Of a DNA stretch of 54,718 nt, positions 1-8,627 are shown piece by piece; the first letter of the stretch is position 1; each line of letters starts with the position of its first letter. The position numbers and the translations under genes were made by a program. The stretch covers positions 1-54,718 of the forward strand of contig NZ_JAEMSS010000003.1 of assembly GCF_016462705.1 (NCBI RefSeq), written 5' to 3'. Source of the DNA: Nocardioides sp. (lineage in GTDB: Bacteria; Actinomycetota; Actinomycetes; Propionibacteriales; Nocardioidaceae). The notes below the pieces were generated by a model that was not told where the DNA came from, did not search any database, and saw nothing but the letters and a program-made list of their open reading frames with translations.

Positions 1-2142
1 GGCGTGCTGGCCGGCCACCGCCAGGCGCGCCCCCGGCCGGTCGTGCCCCCACCCGTGCGGGAGGGAGACGACGCCCTGCTTGATCCCGTCGGTGAGCTCG
101 ACCGGCACCTCCACACTGCCTCGCGACGACGTCACCCGGGCCAGGCGCGTGTCCGCGACCCCGCACCGCTCGGCGTCGGCCGGGTGCATCAACAGCGTGC
201 AGCGGTCCCGGCCCTTCATCAGCGCGGGGACGTTGTGCATCCAGGAGTTGTTGGAGCGCAGGTGCCGGCGGCTGGTCAGGACCAGACCGCCCTCGTTCCG
301 GTCCAGGCGCGCGGCGAGCCGCGGGAGGTCGTCGGTGATGTAGTCCGGCGCCAGCACGACCTTGCCCGACTCGGTCGCGATCACCTCGGCCAGCCTCGGC
401 ACCATCGGGCCGAGGTCGACGCCGTGCGGGCTGTCCTTGACCTGCTGGAGGGTGAGACCGCCGGGCGCCTCGCCGTAGCGGTCCCCGAACGGACCGGTCC
501 GGAGGGTGAGGTCGAGCAGCCGCTCGGGCCCGCCCTCGTCGTACTGCTCCCGCAGCGAGGGCCCGTCGAGTCCCTGCATCATCGCCAGGACGTCGAAGAA
601 GCCGTCGTCGATGGCGGCCACGTCGACGTCGGCCATCGGCTGGCCGAGGCAGGCTCCGGCCAGCCGGATGAGGACCTCCCACTCCCGCGGCCGGTCCGGG
701 TCGGGCGGGAAGACGGGCGCGGAGTAGTTCGCCCCACTGCCGACCGCGAACTGCCAGATGAGGTCGTCGTGGTGCGCCTGCTCGAGCGCCGACAGCCCCG
801 GCAGGATGACGTCGGCGTGCCGCGTCGTCTCGTTGACCCAGTTGTCGACGCTGATCATGCAGTCCAGGCCGGGCAGGGCGGCGTCGAGACGGTCGCCCTC
901 GGGGGTCGACAGCACCGGGTTGCCCGCAACCGTGATGAGGGCGCGGATCTGCCCCGGGCCCGGGGTGCTGATCTCCTCGTGCAGGCAGGAGACCGGGACG
1001 TGGCCGAGGACCTCGGGGACGCCGCGCACCCGGCTCCGCCAGCGGCCGAAGTTGGCCGCGCCGCCGTCGAGCCCCTCCATCGGCAGCGTGCTGACCGACC
1101 AGGCCGCGGCCCGGGGGAACATCAGCCCGCCGGGGGCGTCGAAGTGCCGGGTGAGGATGTTGACGACGTCGACCAGCCAGCTGGCGAGGGTGCCGAACTC
1201 CTGGTTGCACAGCCCGATCCGGCCGTAGACCACCGCCCGCTCGGTCCCCGCGAGCTCGTGGGCGAGGTCGCGGATCCGGTCGGCGTCGATGCCGGTGACC
1301 CCCGCGACCCGCTCGGGCGTCCAGTCGGCGCTGAGCTCCCGGAGCCGGTCGACGCCGTCCACGAGCTCGGCGATCGTCCCGAGGTCGACGAGCTCGTCGG
1401 CGAACAGCACCTGCACCACCGCCAGCAGCAGCGCGGCGTCCGTGCCCGGGGTGACCGGCAGCCACTCGTCGGCCTTGTCCGCGGTCCCGGTGCGCCGCGG
1501 GTCGACCACGACGACCCGGCCACCGCGCTTGCGGATGCCGGTGATCTCGCCCATCAGGTCCGGGCAGGCGAGGAGCGACCCCTGCGACGCCGACGGGTTG
1601 GCGCCCATGATGACGAACAGGTCGGTGCGCTGGACGTCGGGCACCGGGATCGACCACATCCCGCCGTACATCAGGTGTGCGCCGACGTTCTTGGGCCACT
1701 GGTCGACCACGCCGGGGGAGTAGATCATCGGGATCCCCGACATCCCGATCAGGATCCCGACGTAGCGGCTCAGGTCGAACGCGTGGGCGAGCGGGTTGCC
1801 GACGTACGCCGTGACCGCACCGATCCCGTGCTCCGCAACGACCGGCAGGAGCAGCTCGGAGCACCGGGCGAAGGCCTCCTCCCAGGTGGCCTCGTGGAGC
1901 TCCCCGTCGGTCCCGCGGACCAGCGGCGCCCGGAGCCGGTCCGGGTCCTCGTGCAGGGCGCCGAGCGTCGTCCCCTTGGGGCAGATGTGGCCCCTCGACC
2001 AGACGTCGTCACGGTCCGGCTCGATCCGCTCGACCCGGGCGTCGGGTCCGGTGCCGATCGTGTGGACCTTGAGGCCGCACATGGCCTCGCAGAGCGGGCA
2101 GGTGCGCAGGTGGACGGCCCGGTCGGCCTGATCCGTGGTCAT
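1..2142 (-). CDS. Molybdopterin oxidoreductase (formate dehydrogenase/nitrate reductase-like), C-terminus cut by window edge
   Basis: Minus-strand frame open from ATG at 2142 to the edge; starts MTTDQADRAVHLRTCPLCEAMCGLKVHT...RGHICPKG (4Fe-4S Cys motif), then ...MGANPSASQGS...VVVVDPRRTGTADKAD typical of Mo-bisPGD enzymes. Not in the ORF track because it has no stop inside the window. Confidence 0.88.
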   Translation of the reverse strand, partial: MTTDQADRAVHLRTCPLCEAMCGLKVHTIGTGPDARVERIEPDRDDVWSRGHICPKGTTLGALHEDPDRLRAPLVRGTDGELHEATWEEAFARCSELLLPVVAEHGIGAVTAYVGNPLAHAFDLSRYVGILIGMSGIPMIYSPGVVDQWPKNVGAHLMYGGMWSIPVPDVQRTDLFVIMGANPSASQGSLLACPDLMGEITGIRKRGGRVVVVDPRRTGTADKADEWLPVTPGTDAALLLAVVQVLFADELVDLGTIAELVDGVDRLRELSADWTPERVAGVTGIDADRIRDLAHELAGTERAVVYGRIGLCNQEFGTLASWLVDVVNILTRHFDAPGGLMFPRAAAWSVSTLPMEGLDGGAANFGRWRSRVRGVPEVLGHVPVSCLHEEISTPGPGQIRALITVAGNPVLSTPEGDRLDAALPGLDCMISVDNWVNETTRHADVILPGLSALEQAHHDDLIWQFAVGSGANYSAPVFPPDPDRPREWEVLIRLAGACLGQPMADVDVAAIDDGFFDVLAMMQGLDGPSLREQYDEGGPERLLDLTLRTGPFGDRYGEAPGGLTLQQVKDSPHGVDLGPMVPRLAEVIATESGKVVLAPDYITDDLPRLAARLDRNEGGLVLTSRRHLRSNNSWMHNVPALMKGRDRCTLLMHPADAERCGVADTRLARVTSSRGSVEVPVELTDGIKQGVVSLPHGWGHDRPGARLAVAGQHA

Positions 2143-2159
2143 GGCGGGAGGCTAGCGGA

Positions 2160-2179
2160 GTTCCATCAGTTGATGGAAC
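2160..2179. promoter_or_regulatory. Perfect 20-bp palindrome, candidate operator of the molybdopterin oxidoreductase
   Basis: GTTCCATCA-GT-TGATGGAAC, 9-bp arms, just upstream of the predicted -10 (TAGCCT, minus strand, 2149-2154). Confidence 0.6.
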
Positions 2180-2230
2180 ATCTGCGACCGGTCGGCCCGT
2201 GACCAGCCGGGCGGCACCTACAGTGGGTCC

Positions 2231-3220
2231 ATGCAGCTGACGGACCGCTACGGACGCGTGGCCACGGACCTGCGCGTCTCGCTCACCGACCGCTGCAACC
2301 TGCGCTGCTCCTACTGCATGCCGGAGGAAGGTCTCGACTGGCTGCAGAAGGAGACGCTGCTCACCGACGACGAGGTCGTCCGGCTGATCCGCATCGGTGT
2401 CGAGCTCCTGGGCATCACCGAGGTGCGCTTCACCGGCGGCGAGCCGCTGCTGCGCCGCGGGCTGGCCGACATCGTGCGGCGTACGGCGGCGCTCCAGCCG
2501 CGCCCCGAGACGTCCCTGACCACCAACGCGCTCGGGCTCGCCCGCACCGCGGCGACGCTCGCCCAGGCAGGGCTCGACCGGGTCAACGTCAGCCTCGACA
2601 CCATCCGCCGCGACACGTTCCGGGAGATCACTCTCCGCGACCGCCTGGACGACGTCCTCGAGGGGCTCGCGGCGGCCAAGGCCGCCGGCCTGGGGCCGGT
2701 CAAGGTCAACGCCGTCCTGCTTCGCGGCGTCAACGACGACCAGGCGGGCGAGCTGCTGGGCTGGTGCCTGGCGCACGGCTACGACCTGCGCTTCATCGAG
2801 CAGATGCCTCTCGACGCCCAGCACGGGTGGGACCGGGACGCGATGGTGACCGCGGAGGAGATCCTCGCGGCACTGCAGACCCGCTACACCCTGACGCCCG
2901 CTCGGGAGCCCCGGGGCAGCGCGCCCGCCGAGCTCTGGGCGGTGGACGGCGGTCCGGCCACGGTCGGCGTCATCGCCTCGGTGACCCGGCCCTTCTGCGG
3001 CGACTGCGACCGGGTGCGGCTCACCGCCGACGGTCAGGTCCGCAACTGCCTGTTCGCCCGAGACGAGTCCGACCTGCGCTCGGCGATGCGGGACGGCGCC
3101 GACGACCAGGAGATCGCCGACCGCTGGGTGATCGCGATGCGCGGCAAGCTCCCCGGGCACGGCATCGACGACCCGACGTTCCTCCAGCCCGACCGGCCGA
3201 TGTCGGCCATCGGGGGCTAG
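2231..3220 (+). CDS. moaA: GTP 3',8-cyclase MoaA (radical SAM)
   Basis: SLTDRCNLRCSYCMPEEG radical-SAM CxxxCxxC motif; RFTGGEPLLR; C-terminal FCGDCDRVRLTADGQVRNCLF; ends ...SAIGG. Confidence 0.96.
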   Translation: MQLTDRYGRVATDLRVSLTDRCNLRCSYCMPEEGLDWLQKETLLTDDEVVRLIRIGVELLGITEVRFTGGEPLLRRGLADIVRRTAALQPRPETSLTTNALGLARTAATLAQAGLDRVNVSLDTIRRDTFREITLRDRLDDVLEGLAAAKAAGLGPVKVNAVLLRGVNDDQAGELLGWCLAHGYDLRFIEQMPLDAQHGWDRDAMVTAEEILAALQTRYTLTPAREPRGSAPAELWAVDGGPATVGVIASVTRPFCGDCDRVRLTADGQVRNCLFARDESDLRSAMRDGADDQEIADRWVIAMRGKLPGHGIDDPTFLQPDRPMSAIGG

Positions 3221-3648
3221 TCCTCCGACTCGCGGACGAGCTCCTCGAGGAGCCGGCGCAGGGTAGCGGTGTCCTCGGGTCCGAGCCTGGCCGACCAGCC
3301 TGCCTCGACCTTCTCCACGACCGGGCGACCGAGGTCGACCAGCCGGCGCCCCAGGGGGGAGATGGTGACGATCCGGCCCCGCGCGTCGGCCGGGTCGGGC
3401 ACGCGCTGCACGTAGCCGCGTCGCTCCAGCTGGTCCACGATGGAGCCCAGGGTCTGCTTGCTGACCTGCGCCGCGCGGGCGAGGTCCGACATCCGGGTTC
3501 CCTGCGGGCCGATGCGCTGGAAGACGCGGGCCTGGCTGATCGGCAGGTCATGGCCCTGCGCCCGCAGCTCGTCGAGCACCGCCGACTCCATCGCCCGGTA
3601 GGGGATGAAGAGGAGCAGCCCCAGGTTGAGGGTCGACGGGTCGGTCAC
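3217..3648 (-). CDS. MarR family transcriptional regulator
   Basis: Winged-helix sequence MSDLARAAQVSKQTLGSIVDQLERRGYVQRVPDPADARGRIVTISPLGRRL. GTG start at 3648 preferred because AAGGAG precedes it; ORF track start is 3663. Confidence 0.85.
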   Translation of the reverse strand: MTDPSTLNLGLLLFIPYRAMESAVLDELRAQGHDLPISQARVFQRIGPQGTRMSDLARAAQVSKQTLGSIVDQLERRGYVQRVPDPADARGRIVTISPLGRRLVDLGRPVVEKVEAGWSARLGPEDTATLRRLLEELVRESED

Positions 3649-3665
3649 GGCTTCTCCTTGCATCA

Positions 3666-3702
3666 GTCCGAAACTCGGACCATAGTAGTACGAGGTTCGG
3701 AC
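3666..3702. promoter_or_regulatory. Inverted repeat in marR/isomerase intergenic region (candidate MarR operator)
   Basis: GTCCGAAACTCG (3666-3677) and CGAGGTTCGGAC (3691-3702) are 11/12 reverse complements; nested GTCCGA-AAC-TCGGAC also present. Confidence 0.55.
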
Positions 3703-3715
3703 AAGTGGAGGCGCT

Positions 3716-4369
3716 GTGGAGGATGACGAGTACTGGGAGCTCGTGACCGGGCTTCGTCAGCGCATCGCCGACCAGCTGGAGACCCTGTCGGCAGCGGACT
3801 GGGACGTCCCCTCACTGTGCGAAGGCTGGCGCGTGCGCGACGTCGCCGGTCACCTGTCGATCATCCCCACCGTGACCACGCGCGAGCTGGTGGCGGCCAT
3901 GCCGCGGGCCGGCTTCAACCTGCATCGGGTCAACACGCTGATCGCGCGTCGCTACGGGTCTGTGGAGCCGGCCGTGATCGTGGCGCGCATCCGCGACCAT
4001 GCGCACGACCGCACCACGGCCAAGGCCCTCGACACGGCGGACTCGTTGTTCGACCTGGTGGTCCACGGTCAGGACATGTTCCTGCCACTGGGACAGCGCT
4101 TCGAGGTGGAGGCCGATGCCGCGGTGGCCGGTCTCGAGCGGGTCTGGTCGATGGGTTGGCCCTTCCGGGCCGGCCGACGCTGGGGCCACGTGACGCTCAC
4201 GGCCACGGACGGCGAGTGGAGCGCCGGCCACGGGCCGGAGATCCGAGGTCCCGCGGTCGCCCTGTTGCTGCTCCTGACCGGCCGGGTCGAGGCGGCGACC
4301 CCGCGGCTGGAGGGCCCAGGGCTCAGACTGAGCGGTCCACGCCGGACTCGTGCGGCACGGCCCCGATGA
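3716..4369 (+). CDS. Maleylpyruvate isomerase / mycothiol-dependent (DinB-like) family protein
   Basis: N-terminal ...LRQRIADQLETLSAADWDVPSLCEGWRVRDVAGHLS typical of this actinobacterial family; GTG start. Confidence 0.75.
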   Translation: MEDDEYWELVTGLRQRIADQLETLSAADWDVPSLCEGWRVRDVAGHLSIIPTVTTRELVAAMPRAGFNLHRVNTLIARRYGSVEPAVIVARIRDHAHDRTTAKALDTADSLFDLVVHGQDMFLPLGQRFEVEADAAVAGLERVWSMGWPFRAGRRWGHVTLTATDGEWSAGHGPEIRGPAVALLLLLTGRVEAATPRLEGPGLRLSGPRRTRAARPR

Positions 4370-4529
4370 GGAAGCCCCGGGCGCCCAGGAAGTCCGACAG
4401 CGACTGCCGGTGGTCCGCGCAGGCCAGCCACACCTTGCGACGCTCAGGCGTGTGCAGCCTGGGGTTGTTCCAGAGCAGCGCCCAGGCGGCGTCCTGCTGG
4501 CAGCCCTTGGCGGAGCAGATCTCCGTCAC
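4323..4529 (-). CDS. Small conserved hypothetical protein (Cys/His-rich, 68 aa)
   Basis: VTEICSAKGCQQDAAWALLWNNPRLHTPERRKVWLACADHRQSLSDFL; recurring small actinobacterial family; the upstream part of the longer ORF looks non-coding. Confidence 0.6.
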   Translation of the reverse strand: MTEICSAKGCQQDAAWALLWNNPRLHTPERRKVWLACADHRQSLSDFLGARGFLIGAVPHESGVDRSV

Positions 4530-4671
4530 CCGGGACCTCCCGAGGTCGGTACGGACAGGGGGGAGGACATGAAAAGTGGTGCCGGCCAACCACGGGGAGA
4601 GCTGTCCGGCACCACACCGACCGAGGACGAACCTGGTCGGCCTCCCAAGTCTTGCACGCGCGGCGGTGAAG

Positions 4672-5034
4672 TCAACTCCGAGTGTGGCCGGGACGTTGAC
4701 TGCTCTGGACCGCTGCCTGGGTGGCACCGCTTCCGGGCCCCAGCTCGGGTCGGCCGAACGCGCTGTCGAGCAGGCTGAAGCCGTCCCCGCGCCGGCTCGT
4801 CGCGTTGGCCATGACGACCGCGACGTAGGGCAGGACCAGCGCGCCGACGATGAGGATCGGCCACAGCCAGTGGATCCCGGCGAGGGAGGCGAGGATGGCG
4901 CCGACGAAGCAGAGCGTGCGCAGGCTCATCGAGAGCAGGTAGCGCCGTTGGCGCACCGCGATGTCCGCGTTGCGGCTCTCGGCGGCCGTGGTGATGCGGA
5001 CGGCGTCCTGCTGGTCGCTCCGCTCCCGGGCCAT
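4672..5034 (-). CDS. DUF3099-like membrane protein
   Basis: MARERSDQQDAVRITTAAESRNADIAVRQRRYLLSMSLRTLCFVGAILA...WLWPILIVGALVLPYVAVVMAN; predicted leaderless promoter TACAGT 6 nt upstream. Confidence 0.75.
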   Translation of the reverse strand: MARERSDQQDAVRITTAAESRNADIAVRQRRYLLSMSLRTLCFVGAILASLAGIHWLWPILIVGALVLPYVAVVMANATSRRGDGFSLLDSAFGRPELGPGSGATQAAVQSSQRPGHTRS

Positions 5035-5077
5035 GGGGCAACTGTACGTCGGTGCCTGTCGGCCTAGGCTGGCGCGC

Positions 5078-5290
5078 ATGACGAACAGGACCTACCGCGT
5101 GACCGAGATCGTGGGGACCTCCCCGGAGGGCCTCGAGCAGGCCATCCACAACGGCGTCGAGCGCGCCGCCAAGACGCTGCGGCACTGTGACTGGTTCGAG
5201 GTCACCGAGGTCCGCGGCCAGGTCAAGGACGGCAAGGTCAACCACTTCCAGGTCGGGCTCAAGATCGGTTTCCGGCTCGAGGACGACTGA
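5078..5290 (+). CDS. Dodecin family protein
   Basis: 70 aa MTNRTYRVTEIVGTSPEGLEQAIHNGVERAAKTLRHCDWFEVTEVRGQVKDGKVNHFQVGLKIGFRLEDD. Confidence 0.92.
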   Translation: MTNRTYRVTEIVGTSPEGLEQAIHNGVERAAKTLRHCDWFEVTEVRGQVKDGKVNHFQVGLKIGFRLEDD

Positions 5291-5332
5291 CCCGTTTCGG
5301 CCTACCCGGCGGTAGTCGATAGCGTCGCCGGA

Positions 5333-6043
5333 GTGAGCGAACCGAGATCCATCCTGGTCACCGGCGGCAACCGGGGCATCGGGCGCGCGATCGCCGAGGC
5401 GTTCGTCGAGCTCGGCGACAAGGTCGCCGTGACGACCCGCAACGGCGGAGCGCCCGACGGCACCCTCGACGTGCGCTGCGACATCACCGACCCGGACGCG
5501 GTCGAGGCGGCGTTCGCCCAGGTCGAGGAGGCGCACGGACCGGTCGAGGTCCTGGTCGCCAACGCCGGGATCACCAAGGACACGCTGCTGCTGCGGATGT
5601 CCGAGGACGACTGGGCCTCGGTCATCGACACCAACCTCACCGGCTCCTACCGGCTCGCCAAGCGCGCCTCGAAGGGGATGCTCCGGCTCAAGCGCGGCCG
5701 CATCGTCTTCGTCTCCTCGGTCGTCGGGCTGCTGGGCTCGGCCGGCCAGGTCAACTACGCCGCGTCGAAGTCCGGCCTGGTGGGGATGGCGCGCTCGATC
5801 GCCCGCGAGCTGGGGTCCCGCTCGATCACGGCCAACGTGGTGGCTCCCGGGTTCGTCGAGACCGACATGACGGGCGTGCTCACGGACGACCAGAAGGCAG
5901 CGATCAAGACACAGGTGCCGCTCGGGCGGTACGCCGCCCCGGAGGAGGTCGCCGCCGCGGTGACCTGGCTGGCCGGCGACGGCGCGGCGTACGTGACCGG
6001 GGCCGTGATCCCGGTCGACGGCGGACTCGGAATGGGGCACTGA
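5333..6043 (+). CDS. fabG: 3-oxoacyl-ACP reductase FabG (MabA-like)
   Basis: SDR motifs TGGNRGIGRAIA, NAGIT, YAASKSGLVGMARSIARELG; directly precedes fabI. Confidence 0.92.
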   Translation: MSEPRSILVTGGNRGIGRAIAEAFVELGDKVAVTTRNGGAPDGTLDVRCDITDPDAVEAAFAQVEEAHGPVEVLVANAGITKDTLLLRMSEDDWASVIDTNLTGSYRLAKRASKGMLRLKRGRIVFVSSVVGLLGSAGQVNYAASKSGLVGMARSIARELGSRSITANVVAPGFVETDMTGVLTDDQKAAIKTQVPLGRYAAPEEVAAAVTWLAGDGAAYVTGAVIPVDGGLGMGH

Positions 6044-6046
6044 CCG

Positions 6047-6829
6047 ATGACCAGCTCAACAGGCATCCTCGAAGGCAAGCGCATCCTGGTCGCGGGCGTG
6101 ACCATGGACAGCTCGATCGGCTTCGCGGCCGCGAAGTACGCCCAGGAGCAGGGCGCCACCGTCCTGATCTCCAACTTCGGCCGCGCGCTGGGCATCACCC
6201 GGCGGATCGCGAAGCGGCTCCCGACCGAGCCGCCGGTGCTGGAGCTGGACGTCACCGACGACGACCACCTGGCCGGTCTCGCCGACCAGGTCCGCGAGCA
6301 CGTCGACGGGTTGGACGGCGTGGTCCACTCGATCGCGTTCGGCAACCCCGAGACGCTGCTCGGCGGCAAGTTCCTCACCGGCCCGTGGCCCGACGTCGCG
6401 CAGGCCGTCCAGGTGTCGGCGTACTCGCTGAAGTCGCTGACCGAGGCCTGCCGGCCACTGATGTCGAGTGGCGGCTCGGTGGTCGGCCTGACCTTCGACG
6501 CCACCGTCGCGTGGCCGGCGTACGACTGGATGGGCGTGGCCAAGGCCGCACTCGAGTCCACGTCGCGCTACCTCGCCCGCGACCTCGGTCCCGAGGGCAT
6601 CCGGGTCAACCTGGTCTCCGCGGGACCGCTCAAGACGCTCGCCGCCAAGGCGATCCCGGGGTTCGAGGACCTGGAGACGATGTGGAGCGGCCGCGCCCCG
6701 CTCGGCTGGGACAACACCGACCAGGAGCCGACCGCCAAGGCGGTCTGCGCGCTGCTCTCGGACCTCTTCCCGGCGACGACCGGCGAGATCGTGCACGTCG
6801 ACGGCGGCCTGCACGCGATGGGGGCCTGA
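6047..6829 (+). CDS. fabI: Enoyl-ACP reductase FabI/InhA
   Basis: GILEGKRILVAGVTMDSSIGFAAAKYAQEQGA; YDWMGVAKAALESTSRYLARDLGPEGIRVNLVSAGPLKTLAAKAI. Confidence 0.94.
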   Translation: MTSSTGILEGKRILVAGVTMDSSIGFAAAKYAQEQGATVLISNFGRALGITRRIAKRLPTEPPVLELDVTDDDHLAGLADQVREHVDGLDGVVHSIAFGNPETLLGGKFLTGPWPDVAQAVQVSAYSLKSLTEACRPLMSSGGSVVGLTFDATVAWPAYDWMGVAKAALESTSRYLARDLGPEGIRVNLVSAGPLKTLAAKAIPGFEDLETMWSGRAPLGWDNTDQEPTAKAVCALLSDLFPATTGEIVHVDGGLHAMGA

Positions 6830-6880
6830 GGTCGCGACCGAGGTGTCGAGACGTGCGGTCCTGTCGGTAGCGTTCCGCCG

Positions 6881-8611
6881 GTGACCTCGGAGCCGCAGTC
6901 CCTCGTCGAGCTGCGGGTCCTCGAGGGTCCGAACCTCTACTTCCCGCGGGCCGCGATCAAGCTGACGCTGGACATCAGCGGGCTGGCGTCGGCGTCGGAC
7001 GAGAAGGCCCAGCGGTTCGCCACCCGGATCGGTCTCCGGAACGCCCGCCCGGGGCCTCCCGACTCCGGCTTCCGACAGCGGTTCGCGCTCCGGGCCGTGG
7101 GCCGGCTCGTCCGCGCGATCGCGACGGAGGCCGGCACGTCGAAGCTCGGTGTCCGGGTGCGACCGACCAGCGACCCGCACCGGATCGTGGTGGCCTACCC
7201 GTGGGCACACCGCGAGCGGGCCCAGGTCATGGGCCGCGCCGTGGCTGAGGTGCTGGACGCCTTGCCACGCGGCGACGTGGAGGAGACCGTCGGCCACGCC
7301 GCGAGGGCCGTGCGCGAGTCCGAGCCCGGGGCGCGCCCGCACACCATCACCCCGAGGATCCCCGTGGTCGCGGTCACCGGCACCAACGGCAAGACCACCA
7401 CCTCGCGGATGATCGCGCACATCGCGCGGACCGACGGTCGACTGGTCGGGTGGTCCAACACCGACGGCATCTATGTCGACGGCGAGCTGGTCGAGGCCGG
7501 CGACTACTCGGGGCCGAGCGGCGCCGGCAGGGTGCTGGCGCACCCCGAGGTCGAGCTCGCGGTCACCGAGACCGCCCGCGGCGGCATCCTGCTGAAGGGG
7601 ATCGGGCTGGTCCGCAACGACGTCTCGGTCGTCACGAACGTCAGCGCCGACCACCTCGGCCAACAAGGCATCGACACCCTCGACCAGCTGGCCGAGGTCA
7701 AGGCGGTCGTCCCGCGGATCACCCGCAAGGGCGGCTGGGCCGTCCTCAACGGCGACGACCCGCGGGTGCTGGCCATGCGCAGCACGACCGCGGCCCAGCC
7801 GTGGGTGTTCTCGCGCGACCCGTCGTCCCCCGCCATCCGCGAGGTGCTGGACGCCGGCGGACGGGCCACGACCATCATCGACGGCTGGGTGGCCGTGCTC
7901 CAGCGCGACGCCGACCCGGACCCGCTGGTGGAGCTCGTCGACGTACCGATGACCCTGGCCGGGCTGTCCCACTTCAACGTCGAGAACACGCTGGCGGCCG
8001 CCTCGGCGGCGCTGGCGGCGGGGATCCCACGCCGGTCCGTCGTCGAGGGACTGCGCACCTTCCTGCCCGACGCCGAGCACAACCCCGGCCGGATGAACTT
8101 CTTCTCGGTCCCCGTCACCGCGGGCGAGATCAGCGTCGTCATGGACCTGGCCCACAACGAGGCCGGCCTCGAGGCACTGCTCGAGATCATGAACGGCGTC
8201 CGCCGGCCCGGCTGCCGGCTGCTGCTCGGCATCGGTGTGGTCGGGGACCGCACCGACGACCTGATCGAGATGATCGGGGAGATCGCGGCCCGCGACGCCG
8301 ACGTGATCGCGATCGGGCACAAGGAGCGCTACCTGCGTGGCCGGACCGTCGAGGAGCTCGACACGCTGATGCGGGCCGGGGCCGAGCGGGTGGGGGTCAC
8401 CGGCGTCCCGGCATACGCGACCGAGGTCGACTGTCTCTCGGCCCTGGTGGGCCAGGCGCTCCCCGGCGACGTCGTCGGCCTGATGTGCCATGCCGAGCGC
8501 CAGGAGGCCTACGACTGGATCGCCGAGCACGGCGGTACGCCGGACAGCCCGGAGACCCTCGCCGACAAGGTCCGAGCCGCCCAGCGAGTCGGCGTTACTG
8601 ACGGACAGTAG
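6881..8611 (+). CDS. Mur ligase family protein: CphA-like N-domain plus Mur-ligase domain, without ATP-grasp
   Basis: LRVLEGPNLYFPRAAIKLTLDISGL...VRVRPTSDPHRIVVAYPWAHRERAQVMGRAVAEVL (CphA N-domain-like) then VVAVTGTNGKTTTSRM P-loop, FNVENTLAAASAALAAGIP, NPGRMNFFSV, DLAHNEAG; no ATP-grasp block between. Confidence 0.88.
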   Translation: MTSEPQSLVELRVLEGPNLYFPRAAIKLTLDISGLASASDEKAQRFATRIGLRNARPGPPDSGFRQRFALRAVGRLVRAIATEAGTSKLGVRVRPTSDPHRIVVAYPWAHRERAQVMGRAVAEVLDALPRGDVEETVGHAARAVRESEPGARPHTITPRIPVVAVTGTNGKTTTSRMIAHIARTDGRLVGWSNTDGIYVDGELVEAGDYSGPSGAGRVLAHPEVELAVTETARGGILLKGIGLVRNDVSVVTNVSADHLGQQGIDTLDQLAEVKAVVPRITRKGGWAVLNGDDPRVLAMRSTTAAQPWVFSRDPSSPAIREVLDAGGRATTIIDGWVAVLQRDADPDPLVELVDVPMTLAGLSHFNVENTLAAASAALAAGIPRRSVVEGLRTFLPDAEHNPGRMNFFSVPVTAGEISVVMDLAHNEAGLEALLEIMNGVRRPGCRLLLGIGVVGDRTDDLIEMIGEIAARDADVIAIGHKERYLRGRTVEELDTLMRAGAERVGVTGVPAYATEVDCLSALVGQALPGDVVGLMCHAERQEAYDWIAEHGGTPDSPETLADKVRAAQRVGVTDGQ

Positions 8612-8621
8612 GGCCGACTCG
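8585..8621. terminator. Possible bidirectional hairpin between convergent cph-like genes
   Basis: 9-bp perfect stem CGAGTCGGC (8585-8593) / GCCGACTCG (8613-8621), 19-nt loop, spanning the stop of the upstream gene; no U-tract. Confidence 0.3.
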
Positions 8622-8627
8622 GCGGCG

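Noticed and set aside
4-2202. 732-aa plus-strand ORF
   Set aside because: Antisense shadow of the molybdopterin oxidoreductase; composition (R/V/D/G/H-rich, no family motifs) typical of high-GC spurious ORFs.
4526-6040. 504-aa minus ORF overlapping dodecin and fabG
   Set aside because: Antisense to well-supported short genes; no family motifs.
6056-8530. 824-aa minus-strand ORF
   Set aside because: Antisense to fabI and the Mur-like gene; no domain motifs.
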